NCBI RefSeq assembly: GCF_003025595.1
Contig: NZ_PYMI01000004.1
Span: forward strand, 62,001 to 126,000
Direction of reading: 5' to 3'
Source of the DNA: Photobacterium ganghwense
GTDB lineage: Bacteria > Pseudomonadota > Gammaproteobacteria > Enterobacterales > Vibrionaceae
DNA length: 64,000 bases
The translations under genes and the position numbers were made by a program. Below, in pieces: positions 27,532 through 33,477 of the stretch. The first letter of the stretch is position 1. Every line of letters begins with the position of its first letter. The notes below the pieces were generated by a model, which ran no database searches, was not told the DNA's origin, and worked only from the letters and a program-made list of their open reading frames with translations.

Positions 27532-28545
27532 TTATATTGGTTGGTATTCGGTGCCGTTACTGAGTAGCGACCATATTATCCGAGCATTTTTGGCGGCCAG
27601 TGCCACAATGGCCCGCTTGAAGCCTCGCCGTTCGACCAAGTTTTTACACCATAAACTCAAGCGGTCAGTCTTGTTACCGATGGCGGAGATAACAGCTCTG
27701 GCACCATGAACCAATAATGTCCTGAGGTACTTATCGCCTTTTTTGGTTATTCGGCCAAGCCGGGGCTTACCTCCGGTTGAGTATTGTGACGGAACCAGCC
27801 CGAGCCAAGCAGCAAAGTCGCGCCCTTTGTCGAACTGCTCACCTTTACCGATGCTTGCTATGACGGCGGTGGCGGTAATAGGGCCAATGCCAGCCACTTT
27901 CATGATTTTCTGTGCATTATGGCTACGTGAAACCAGCATATCAAAGCAGCGTTCTTGGTCAGCGATTCGCTTATTGATATTGAGTAAGTGCTCGTAACTA
28001 TCGGAGAGGATAGCTCTTGCTAAGTCGGGCAGTTGGTTTTCAGCATCTTCAAGTGCTTCGGGAATGGCTTTTTGTATAGCATGACGACCCTTTGGGGCGA
28101 TAATACCAAACTCGGCCAGCATTGCTCGCAGTTGGTTAAGTAAGGCTGTTCGCTCATGAACCCAGTTATCACGGGCTCGATGTAGCAGCAAAATAGCTTG
28201 CTGGTCAGGTGATTTGATTTTAACGAAGCGCGTTGAAGGACGGGTGACAGCCACGCAGATAGCGACGGCATCGTTGAGGTCATTTTTGGCCCCCGTCCTG
28301 AAAGGCGTCACATATTTTGACGCCATTATCCTAACGGTATGCCCAAGTTTAGTGAGCTCTCGAGCCCAATAGTGAGAGGCTCCACAGGCTTCCATCCCGA
28401 CAATAGCTGGCGGGATATTGGCAAAGGTGGAAAGGACTTTAGACCGAGTTATTGTTTTATGGATCAGTATCTTGCCTTGCTCATCTTCGCCGTGGATACT
28501 GAACGAATGTTTGGCTAAATCAATGCCATAAATTGATAGTGACAT
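27532..28545 (-). CDS. IS1111-type transposase (DEDD)
   Basis: RNA-guided DEDD recombinase of about 337 residues. The N-terminal RuvC-like domain carries the acidic residues in YGIDLAKHSF, VGMEACGASHYWARE and GAKNDLNDAVAI. The C-terminal Transposase_20 domain includes VAGIGPITATAVIASIG, then FAAWLGLVPSQYSTGGK, where the candidate nucleophilic Ser of the family lies. The ATG at 28545 has GGAGG at 6 bases; the longer open frame reaches into the terminal repeat and is not used. The gene is complete and undamaged. Confidence 0.92.
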   Translation of the reverse strand: MSLSIYGIDLAKHSFSIHGEDEQGKILIHKTITRSKVLSTFANIPPAIVGMEACGASHYWARELTKLGHTVRIMASKYVTPFRTGAKNDLNDAVAICVAVTRPSTRFVKIKSPDQQAILLLHRARDNWVHERTALLNQLRAMLAEFGIIAPKGRHAIQKAIPEALEDAENQLPDLARAILSDSYEHLLNINKRIADQERCFDMLVSRSHNAQKIMKVAGIGPITATAVIASIGKGEQFDKGRDFAAWLGLVPSQYSTGGKPRLGRITKKGDKYLRTLLVHGARAVISAIGNKTDRLSLWCKNLVERRGFKRAIVALAAKNARIIWSLLSNGTEYQPI

Positions 28546-28640
28546 GGTGGCCTCCAGGCGGTAGTCAGACTTACCTAGTGTGGCAGAGCCTGATGAGGGG
28601 GAGTCCATGTCATTCGTTAGGTGCACAGAAGGATCGGAGT

Positions 28641-29171
28641 ATGTTCAAAAGCCTTGTTGCTATCATAGGGATATTCATTTCCTTTTCTACGTTCGCAGAC
28701 GTAATGAACGTTTATATTGAAAAGGAAATAGATGATGACAATATTATCGTTGTAACAGCTAAGGGAGATAGGCTGTTACTCGAAAAGTGGACTATGAAGT
28801 TATCGCCGCTCTTATTCGAAGGCAAAATATTTCCCGCAGATATCAGCCCTCTTTGGGTAAAAATGTATATAGAAGGCAAAGGTGAAATAAAGTGGTCTGT
28901 AGAAGACCATTTAGGAACTGTAGACCTTAATGCTAAAACTGATACTACTAAACCCAAAGCTCCTAGCGTTCAAGGCTATCCAATCGAAATTGCTAATAAT
29001 GACGAGTTATTTATCATTAATGGCGAAACCTTTAAGGCACAAACTTATTGTCTCGGTTGGGAAACAGGTGAGCAAGTAAAATTTATAGAAGGTAGTCCAT
29101 ATGGTGCATGTGCTAGCGCGAAGCTATTAAACTTAAATAGAGGCGAAACTTGTGATGTTTGGTGTGAATAA
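28641..29171 (+). CDS. Cassette 2: hypothetical exported protein
   Basis: 176 residues, not recognised. The first 19 residues (MFKSLVAIIGIFISFSTFA) are a clear signal peptide with an AxA-like end, so the mature protein of about 157 residues is probably periplasmic. It has two Cys pairs near the C-terminus (TYCLGWETG, GACAS, TCDVWC) that could form disulphides. The ribosome binding site GGATCGGAGT precedes the ATG at 28641. The core site GTTAGGT at 28617 is the exact complement of ACCTAAC at 29175, which supports it being a cassette. Confidence 0.75.
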   Translation: MFKSLVAIIGIFISFSTFADVMNVYIEKEIDDDNIIVVTAKGDRLLLEKWTMKLSPLLFEGKIFPADISPLWVKMYIEGKGEIKWSVEDHLGTVDLNAKTDTTKPKAPSVQGYPIEIANNDELFIINGETFKAQTYCLGWETGEQVKFIEGSPYGACASAKLLNLNRGETCDVWCE

Positions 29172-29174
29172 TGC

Positions 29175-29220
29175 ACCTAACAAGGCCATTAAGAGGGACG
29201 TCCAACACTCCGTTGCTTTG
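29175..29220 (+). repeat. Truncated attC of cassette 2 fused to the next gene
   Basis: Begins ACCTAACAAGGCCATTAAGA, a typical attC 5' end (core ACCTAAC). After about 45 bases the sequence runs directly into the acetyltransferase gene with no attC right half and no GTTAG core. The two genes may now behave as one cassette. Confidence 0.6.
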
Positions 29221-29232
29221 GTGGAAATGAAT

Positions 29233-29691
29233 ATGGAAATTACAATTAGGCGTATCGAAACAGAAAGCATTGAGGATAAAGGTATATTCGAGACTTTGTT
29301 CAGAGAGTACCTATCTGGATTCTCGGTTGAACTAGATCCCTCTGTTATTGCTCAGCTGTTTGCGCTGCCTTATTTCCACGGATTTATCAGTTTTGTCGAC
29401 AACAAGCCTGCCGGTTTTGCGGTTTGTTTTGAATCGTTCTCAACTTATCGTGCGCAAAGAGTGATGAATATCCATGACTTTATGGTGTCGGATAGCTTTC
29501 GCAGTAAAGGTGTTGGCAGGGCGCAACTGAATGGTATCGAACAGTATTGTCGTGATAATGATTACCTCAAAATCACACTAGAAGTCGGTGATGATAATGT
29601 TGCAGCTAAAAAGCTCTACTGTTCATTGGACTACGAAGATTACAGAGTAGTTTTGAAAGGTCAGCAACATTGGCAAAAGTACCTCAATTAG
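29233..29691 (+). CDS. Cassette 3: GNAT-family N-acetyltransferase
   Basis: Acetyl-CoA-dependent acetyltransferase of 152 residues; the substrate is unknown. The fold is visible as NIHDFMVSDSFRSKGVGRAQLNGIE (acetyl-CoA-binding motif A, here R-S-K-G-V-G) followed by KITLEVGDDNVAAKKLY and LDYEDYRVVL. An ATG at 29227 is also in frame; the one at 29233 has GGTGG at about 8 bases. GNAT enzymes are common integron cargo, including antibiotic-modifying types, but nothing here points to a particular drug. Confidence 0.85.
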   Translation: MEITIRRIETESIEDKGIFETLFREYLSGFSVELDPSVIAQLFALPYFHGFISFVDNKPAGFAVCFESFSTYRAQRVMNIHDFMVSDSFRSKGVGRAQLNGIEQYCRDNDYLKITLEVGDDNVAAKKLYCSLDYEDYRVVLKGQQHWQKYLN

Positions 29692-29696
29692 CACGC

Positions 29697-29822
29697 ACAT
29701 AACAAACTGTTCAAGAGGGATTCGGCACGCGTGGCATTTTTACTATGCGTTAGTTTTAGTGGTTACGGTGTTATGCGGAAGCTTCGGTATTGCGTGCCTC
29801 ACACCTTAATTGGGCGTTAGTT
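29697..29822 (+). repeat. Intact attC site (Vibrio superintegron type)
   Basis: 126 bases from ACATAAC (left core) to GTTAGTT (right core). The left arm ATAACAAACTGTTCAAGAGG and the central GCGTGGCATTTTTACTATGC are shared with the interrupted site at 27152. The right arm ends CACACCTTAATTGGGCGTTA. This layout matches the long attC sites of Vibrio chromosomal integrons. Confidence 0.88.
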
Positions 29823-29857
29823 GCTTGGGGAAAATTAGCTTACAGGGAGTAATCAGA

Positions 29858-30097
29858 TTGGTAAAAATGTACGGTTCTGAAGAGACAAGGGCGTTTTGTT
29901 GTAATTGTAAAGAAGTTACGCTGCATAGGTACGTAAGTTTCTCTAAGCCAAAGGAAGTAACTGAGAAAAAAGCTAAAGGTTTCTTCTCGGGTCTATTTGC
30001 TGCAATAGTTGGTGCATTAATGGAAGGTGAAGCAACTGGTGATTACAAATGTACAGTATGCGGTACCAATCTTCATACACCAGATAATTTAGATTGA
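29858..30097 (+). CDS. Cassette 4: small protein with two CxxC pairs
   Basis: 79 residues. Two Cys-x2-Cys pairs (FCCNCKEVTLHRY near the N-terminus and YKCTVCGTNLHT near the C-terminus) could bind one zinc as a split zinc ribbon. A hydrophobic glycine-rich segment (GFFSGLFAAIVGALMEGEA) lies between them, so it may associate with the membrane. The TTG at 29858 has GGGAG 9 bases upstream and is preferred over the ATG at 29867. No family is recognised. Confidence 0.65.
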   Translation: MVKMYGSEETRAFCCNCKEVTLHRYVSFSKPKEVTEKKAKGFFSGLFAAIVGALMEGEATGDYKCTVCGTNLHTPDNLD

Positions 30098-30137
30098 GGT
30101 TCAGTATCTCTATTACTCTGCCAGTGGCAAGCTACGC

Positions 30138-30244
30138 AACTAACAAGCTGTTTAAGAGTGATGACTTTAAACGCTCGATAGAAAATTTGGACATAATGCA
30201 CCATACCATTGGGATAGCGCATATTGACAAGCGCATAGTTAAAG
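30138..30244 (+). repeat. Degenerate attC of cassette 4
   Basis: The left core AACTAAC (30138-30144) is the exact complement of the cassette's opening core GTTAGTT at 29816, followed by AAGCTGTTTAAGAG as in attC left arms. The rest diverges, and the only right-core candidate is GTTAAAG at 30238, which breaks the consensus at its last base. The right boundary is therefore uncertain. Confidence 0.5.
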
Positions 30245-30255
30245 GCAAACTTTGA

Positions 30256-31221
30256 ATGAGTACTCAACCGTGTTCTAAACACCTTTCTGATTGGAAGCTT
30301 GATGACAAATACTGGATCGAGAATACACTTAAACAACTAAATTACAAGAAAGTTGATGAATTAATCATTGTCGAAGATTGGTTTTTAGGTGATGTGTGGC
30401 GCATTCCAACAGAAAAAGGAAATGTATATTTTAAAGCAACAGCATCATTGCCACTGTTCTCTAATGAAGCGGGTGTCTGTAACCTTCTTGCTCATATTTT
30501 CAAGGATAAAGTGCCGGATGTTTTAGCTATTGATAAAGATCGACGTTGGCAACTAACTAGTGATTTTGGGGAGCCGCTGGATGAAGATGTAGATTTGACG
30601 GTGTGGAATGACGCATACCAGATATGGGGGGAGGCACAGAGTTTATCTGTTGAGCATGTTAATAAGTTACAACAATCAGGGTGCCAATCACGAAGTATCG
30701 AAAATTTAGCAACACAACTCATTTGGCATTTTAACCAACCCAAAATTGCAGCGATTTTAAACGATAAAAATATTGTTTTTGATAGTAACCTTTTGTCGAA
30801 ATTAGAAATAGCAGTTCACAATCTTAAATAATATTCTTTGCCAGATTGTCTTGTTCATGGCGATTTACATGAAGGTAACATGGCAAGAACTGCCGAATCT
30901 TATTTGTTTTTTGATTGGAGCGATGCTTGCATTACTCATCCATTTATGGACGGTAATTTCATTTATCAGTTTTCAGAAACGAGTTTGAAGCAGAAGCTAA
31001 TCAAGAATTATTTGTCAAATTGGCGCCATTATTTACCTGAATCAGAATTGCAAAGAGCTTGGGAAACTGCAGAACCAGTTTGCTATGCACATCATACTTT
31101 AAGTTATGCATCTATTGTTCTGAATGCTATAGACGGTAATGAAGATGACGTAGGTGATTTTACAGAATCATTTACAAGATATTTGTCATGTTTAACCAAT
31201 TCAATTCGACACAAGAAATAG
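30256..31221 (+). pseudogene. Cassette 5: APH/choline-kinase-type phosphotransferase with an in-frame stop
   Basis: The frame codes a phosphotransferase of about 321 residues but is cut by one TAA at 30829-30831. Both halves are in the same frame. Before the stop lies the N-lobe (VWRIPTEKGNVYFKA, LTSDFGEPL). After it, LPDCLVHGDLHEGNMA is the catalytic loop (Brenner-type HGDLHxxN) and LFFDWSDACITHP is the metal-binding DxD-like segment. Only a TAA codon separates HNLK from YSLPD, so a single substitution probably caused the break. The family includes aminoglycoside phosphotransferases and many small-molecule kinases; the substrate is unknown. Confidence 0.8.
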
Positions 31222-31252
31222 AACTTAATTATTCACAAAAACTCTAAAGTGC

Positions 31253-31265
31253 ACATAACAAACGA
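31253..31265 (+). repeat. Left end of the attC of cassette 5, cut by an IS110 element
   Basis: ACATAACAAACGA matches the first bases of the intact attC (ACATAACAAACTG). The element begins right after it. On the far side of the element, TTTAATAGGGA at 32450-32460 resembles the expected continuation TTCAAGAGGGA, so the insertion probably split the attC left arm. Confidence 0.6.
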
Positions 31266-31280
31266 CTATGGCGTCAATAG

Positions 31281-32237
31281 CTAATTTCTGGCTATGTTTT
31301 CGTTCCACATGACGCCATCTCGAAGCATCGAATTTAAGATCACAACCATCTTCCTTACACACGCAATAATGGCGACTTTTTTCGGTTTCCCTGCATCTAA
31401 AAGTCGCTGGTAAGTATCTTTAAAAACAGAGTTACACTGCATTGCAGACATCATAGCCATGTAGAGCACGGTGCGTACTTGTGCTCGTCCCCCCTGAATG
31501 ACTCGCTTGCCTTTATAGCGTCCACTTTCTCGATTGATGGGGGCAACACCAATGAGTGCAGCGGCTTGTTTGTTGGTAATAAGCCCAAGCTCAGGAACGT
31601 TGCTAATGATGGATGCAGCTGCGACTTTTCCGATGCCGGGAACGCTCTGCAGAAGACGATTTTTGTTTTGATACTCGGGGCATGATTCAATGAGAGATAG
31701 GATTTTTTGCTCAGTTTTTTCTATCTGATTTTTAAAGGTCGTGAGCACGGGTTTGATGGTGCCAGCCAGATGTTTTGGTAATGATTGTAATCGGTTTTTC
31801 TCCATGGTTTGCATGGCCAGCAGTTGATGACGGCGAGCGACTAAATCACTCATTAAACGCATATTTTCAGGTTTCAGTTGCGTCAGATTAGGTTGAATGG
31901 CCTCGCTATAGTGAGCAATGAGTCTAGCATCTAATTTGTCTGTTTTAGCTCGTTGACCAATGGCTCCGGCGAACCGTTTTATATGTATGGGGTTGGCAAT
32001 AACAAAGGGAAGTTTTGCTTCTGAACAAGCAATGATGAACGGCATTTCTAGACGTCCAGTTGCTTCGACAACAACACGCTGTGGGACATGTTGTTTGATT
32101 GTTTTGATGGCCTCTTTGATACCTTTCTCGTCGTTGTTAACAGTAAAAAAGATATCAATTGGGCGAATAAAAATGTCTAGTTGTGACTTACCTGTATCAA
32201 CACCTACATGAATGTTTTGATGTGTGCTTGTATTCAT
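31281..32237 (-). CDS. IS110-family transposase (DEDD)
   Basis: 318 residues. The RuvC-like domain has the acidic residues in VGVDTGKSQLDIFI, VVVEATGRLEMP and RAKTDKLDARLIAHY. The Transposase_20 domain includes LLQSVPGIGKVAAASII, then AALIGVAPINRESGRYKG, with the candidate catalytic Ser in RESG. The stop lies 15 bases from the element's left tip. It is only distantly related to the other transposase in the array. The gene is intact. Confidence 0.92.
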   Translation of the reverse strand: MNTSTHQNIHVGVDTGKSQLDIFIRPIDIFFTVNNDEKGIKEAIKTIKQHVPQRVVVEATGRLEMPFIIACSEAKLPFVIANPIHIKRFAGAIGQRAKTDKLDARLIAHYSEAIQPNLTQLKPENMRLMSDLVARRHQLLAMQTMEKNRLQSLPKHLAGTIKPVLTTFKNQIEKTEQKILSLIESCPEYQNKNRLLQSVPGIGKVAAASIISNVPELGLITNKQAAALIGVAPINRESGRYKGKRVIQGGRAQVRTVLYMAMMSAMQCNSVFKDTYQRLLDAGKPKKVAIIACVRKMVVILNSMLRDGVMWNENIARN

Positions 32238-32449
32238 AATAAGCTAACTCTTGCTTGCGAAATGCGGGTTCGAGACCCAGTCGACTATTCGAGGTTGATG
32301 CTTGGAGTCCTATGCGGCGTTCATGTTTGTTATCGGTCTCTCGACAGAGGAGCCAGCGTTTAAACGAACTACCGCATAAGAAGCTTTAGTTGCAGCTAAA
32401 GCTTGGGTCTCACATTACCCAAATGACAAGCTTATTATCCATACAAGCG
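32238..32449 (-). ncRNA. Predicted bridge RNA region of the IS110 element
   Basis: A 212-base noncoding leader upstream of the transposase on its coding strand, where IS110-group elements encode bridge RNA. A 9-bp perfect stem with a 6-base loop (AAGCTTTAG / CTAAAGCTT, 32381-32404) is visible. The minus strand reads ATAACAAAC at 32333-32325, the same as the attC bases directly flanking the element at 31255-31263. This is a plausible target guide; boundaries and folding are not determined. Confidence 0.5.
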
Positions 32450-32466
32450 TTTAATAGGGAGTTAAT

Positions 32467-32829
32467 ATGAAAATTTCTGAAGTATCAGAAAAAACAAATA
32501 TTTCAATTCATACGCTACGGTACTATGAAAAAGAAGGACTATTACTGAATATTCGTAGAAATGTTTCTGGACAACGCATATTCGATCAAACAGATATCGA
32601 ATGGTTGACTTGGATTAAGCGATTAAAATCTACAGGCATGCCACTAGCGGAAATCAAAACGTTTGCGAAACTACGCTTAGCCGGCACTAATACATTGCAT
32701 GATAGAAAATTATTACTTTTAACTCATAAGGTCAATTTAGAACGCGAGATAGAACGACTGAATGATGAGTTAGAAATAGTACGCTACAAAATAAACGCGT
32801 ATGACGAAAAAATACTTGACCTAGAGTGA
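32467..32829 (+). CDS. MerR-family transcriptional regulator in the cassette array
   Basis: 120 residues. The MerR helix-turn-helix is MKISEVSEKTNISIHTLRYY, followed by EKEGLL and the wing, then a helical dimerisation segment (LLLTHKVNLEREIERLNDELE). It has no extra effector domain or metal-binding Cys, so it resembles YfmP/AdhR-like stress or small-molecule sensors. A AGGGAG ribosome binding site lies 7 bases before the ATG. It is followed after 44 bases by a monooxygenase-like gene that it probably controls. Confidence 0.88.
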   Translation: MKISEVSEKTNISIHTLRYYEKEGLLLNIRRNVSGQRIFDQTDIEWLTWIKRLKSTGMPLAEIKTFAKLRLAGTNTLHDRKLLLLTHKVNLEREIERLNDELEIVRYKINAYDEKILDLE

Positions 32830-32873
32830 ACTCTAGGAGTTAGTGTACTGACTTCACTAAAAAGGAGTCATTC

Positions 32874-33173
32874 ATGTTTAACAAAGGTTATTACATTACA
32901 GCAGAGTTAAAAGTCAAAGAATCTGTGGACATCAATATAGCATTTCAACACCTTAAGAAACTTTGCGATGAGACATTAAAAGAGCCAGGATGCTCAATTT
33001 TTACACTTCATCAATGCATCAATGATAAGAGTCGCTTTTTATTGTGGGAAAGGTTTGATAGTGAGGAAGATTTCAAATTTCATTTCGTTCAACCTCACAC
33101 ATTAGAATATTTGAAGCATGATTTGACTGAGGTGGTACAGTATTTTGCCAGTGATGTAGCTAAAAACGCTTAA
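32874..33173 (+). CDS. Antibiotic biosynthesis monooxygenase (ABM) domain protein
   Basis: 99 residues of the dimeric alpha+beta barrel ABM family (YgiN-like). The motifs are the first strand YYITAELKVKE, the central helix and LKEPGCSIFTLHQCINDKSRFLLWERFDSEEDF, and HTLEYLK near the end. Members include quinol monooxygenases and enzymes acting on small aromatic or electrophilic compounds. AAAGGAG precedes the ATG. Paired with a MerR regulator, it suggests a small detoxification or quinone-stress module. Its stop codon lies within the attC core GCTTAAC. Confidence 0.85.
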   Translation: MFNKGYYITAELKVKESVDINIAFQHLKKLCDETLKEPGCSIFTLHQCINDKSRFLLWERFDSEEDFKFHFVQPHTLEYLKHDLTEVVQYFASDVAKNA

Positions 33174-33180
33174 CAAGAGC
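33168..33180 (+). repeat. Left end of the last attC, cut by an IS110 remnant
   Basis: GCTTAAC fits the left core consensus RYYYAAC and is followed by AAGAGC. The IS110-like remnant begins 6 bases after the core, exactly the offset seen for the complete IS110 copy (AAC, then AAACGA, then CTATGGCG). Confidence 0.6.
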
Positions 33181-33270
33181 CTATGGCGTCAATAGTGTTA
33201 ATGTTTGGCGCTGTTTTCATCACACCTCACGCCATCTTGGGGCATGGAATTGAGTATCACGCCCCCCATT
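33181..33270 (-). pseudogene. Remnant of an IS110-family transposase (C-terminal end)
   Basis: Read on the minus strand it codes VILNSMPQDGVRCDENSAKH and then a stop; the intact transposase at 31281 ends VILNSMLRDGVMWNENIARN. The two also share the terminal CTATGGCGTCAATAG. Upstream of VILNSM the similarity decays with frameshifts, so only the tip of the element is left. It is clearly diverged and older than the intact copy. Confidence 0.75.
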
Positions 33271-33477
33271 TACGGCCAAGGCAACCTACACCAAGAGCAA
33301 CTGACACCAAGGGCAACGCTTCGCCACCCTTTCGGTGTATGCACCCTACTTTGATCGTACAAAGAACGACATTGCGAGGAACCAAGATTCTTCACTACTT
33401 CTTATAATTTTCAACGAATGAGCCAGATGCCATACCCAAAGTCATGTCAGACGTCGTCTCTGAATCGATGTCAGCCT

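Larger units (their letters stand above)
27271..28610 (-). mobile_element. IS110-superfamily insertion sequence, IS1111 type, inserted in attC
   Basis: About 1.34 kb bounded by perfect 14-bp inverted repeats ACATGGACTCCCCC (27271-27284) and GGGGGAGTCCATGT (28597-28610). Inverted repeats near the ends and a long noncoding stretch after the transposase gene are features of the IS1111 group within IS110. A known subset (the IS1111-attC group) targets integron attC sites. The true tips may extend a few bases beyond the repeats. The transposase is intact, so the element could be active. Confidence 0.85.
27152..28623 (+). repeat. attC site of cassette 1, interrupted by an IS1111-type element
   Basis: The left part (27152-27270) begins GCCTAACAAACTGTTCAAGA and closely matches the intact attC at 29697. 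It shares GCGTGGCATTTT, ACTATGCGTTGG and the late CACCCCTTAA block. The right end resumes as CATTCGTTAGGT at 28611-28622, giving the core site GTTAGGT of the next cassette. The insertion therefore sits just before the right-hand core site. This is a Vibrio superintegron-style attC of about 130 bases. Confidence 0.82.
31266..32449 (-). mobile_element. Second IS110-family insertion sequence, inserted in an attC left arm
   Basis: About 1.18 kb. The left end is set at CTATGGCGTCAATAG because the same 15 bases begin a diverged remnant at 33181. The right end is inferred from where attC-like sequence resumes (32450). A long noncoding leader precedes the transposase gene, the arrangement of the IS110 group proper, and no inverted terminal repeats are seen. 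The element differs from the IS1111-type copy 3 kb away. Confidence 0.75.

Noticed and set aside
27152..29822. Repeated sequences that might suggest a CRISPR array
   Set aside because: The repeats are about 126 bases, occur once per gene, and have paired GTTAG/CTAAC cores. This is an integron attC layout; no short regular spacers or cas genes are seen.
30256..31221. Aminoglycoside resistance gene
   Set aside because: Only the broad phosphotransferase fold is visible and the frame carries a stop codon, so naming a drug substrate is not supported.
32262..32282. GGGTTCGAGACCC, which looks like a tRNA T-arm
   Set aside because: No acceptor, D or anticodon arm can be built around it, and it lies in the noncoding leader of the IS110 element, where such stem-loops are expected in the bridge RNA.
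33279..33322. Three near-repeats of CCAAGRGCAAC
   Set aside because: They are short, imperfect and occur once, next to the IS remnant; they may be decayed IS sequence, and nothing further can be supported.
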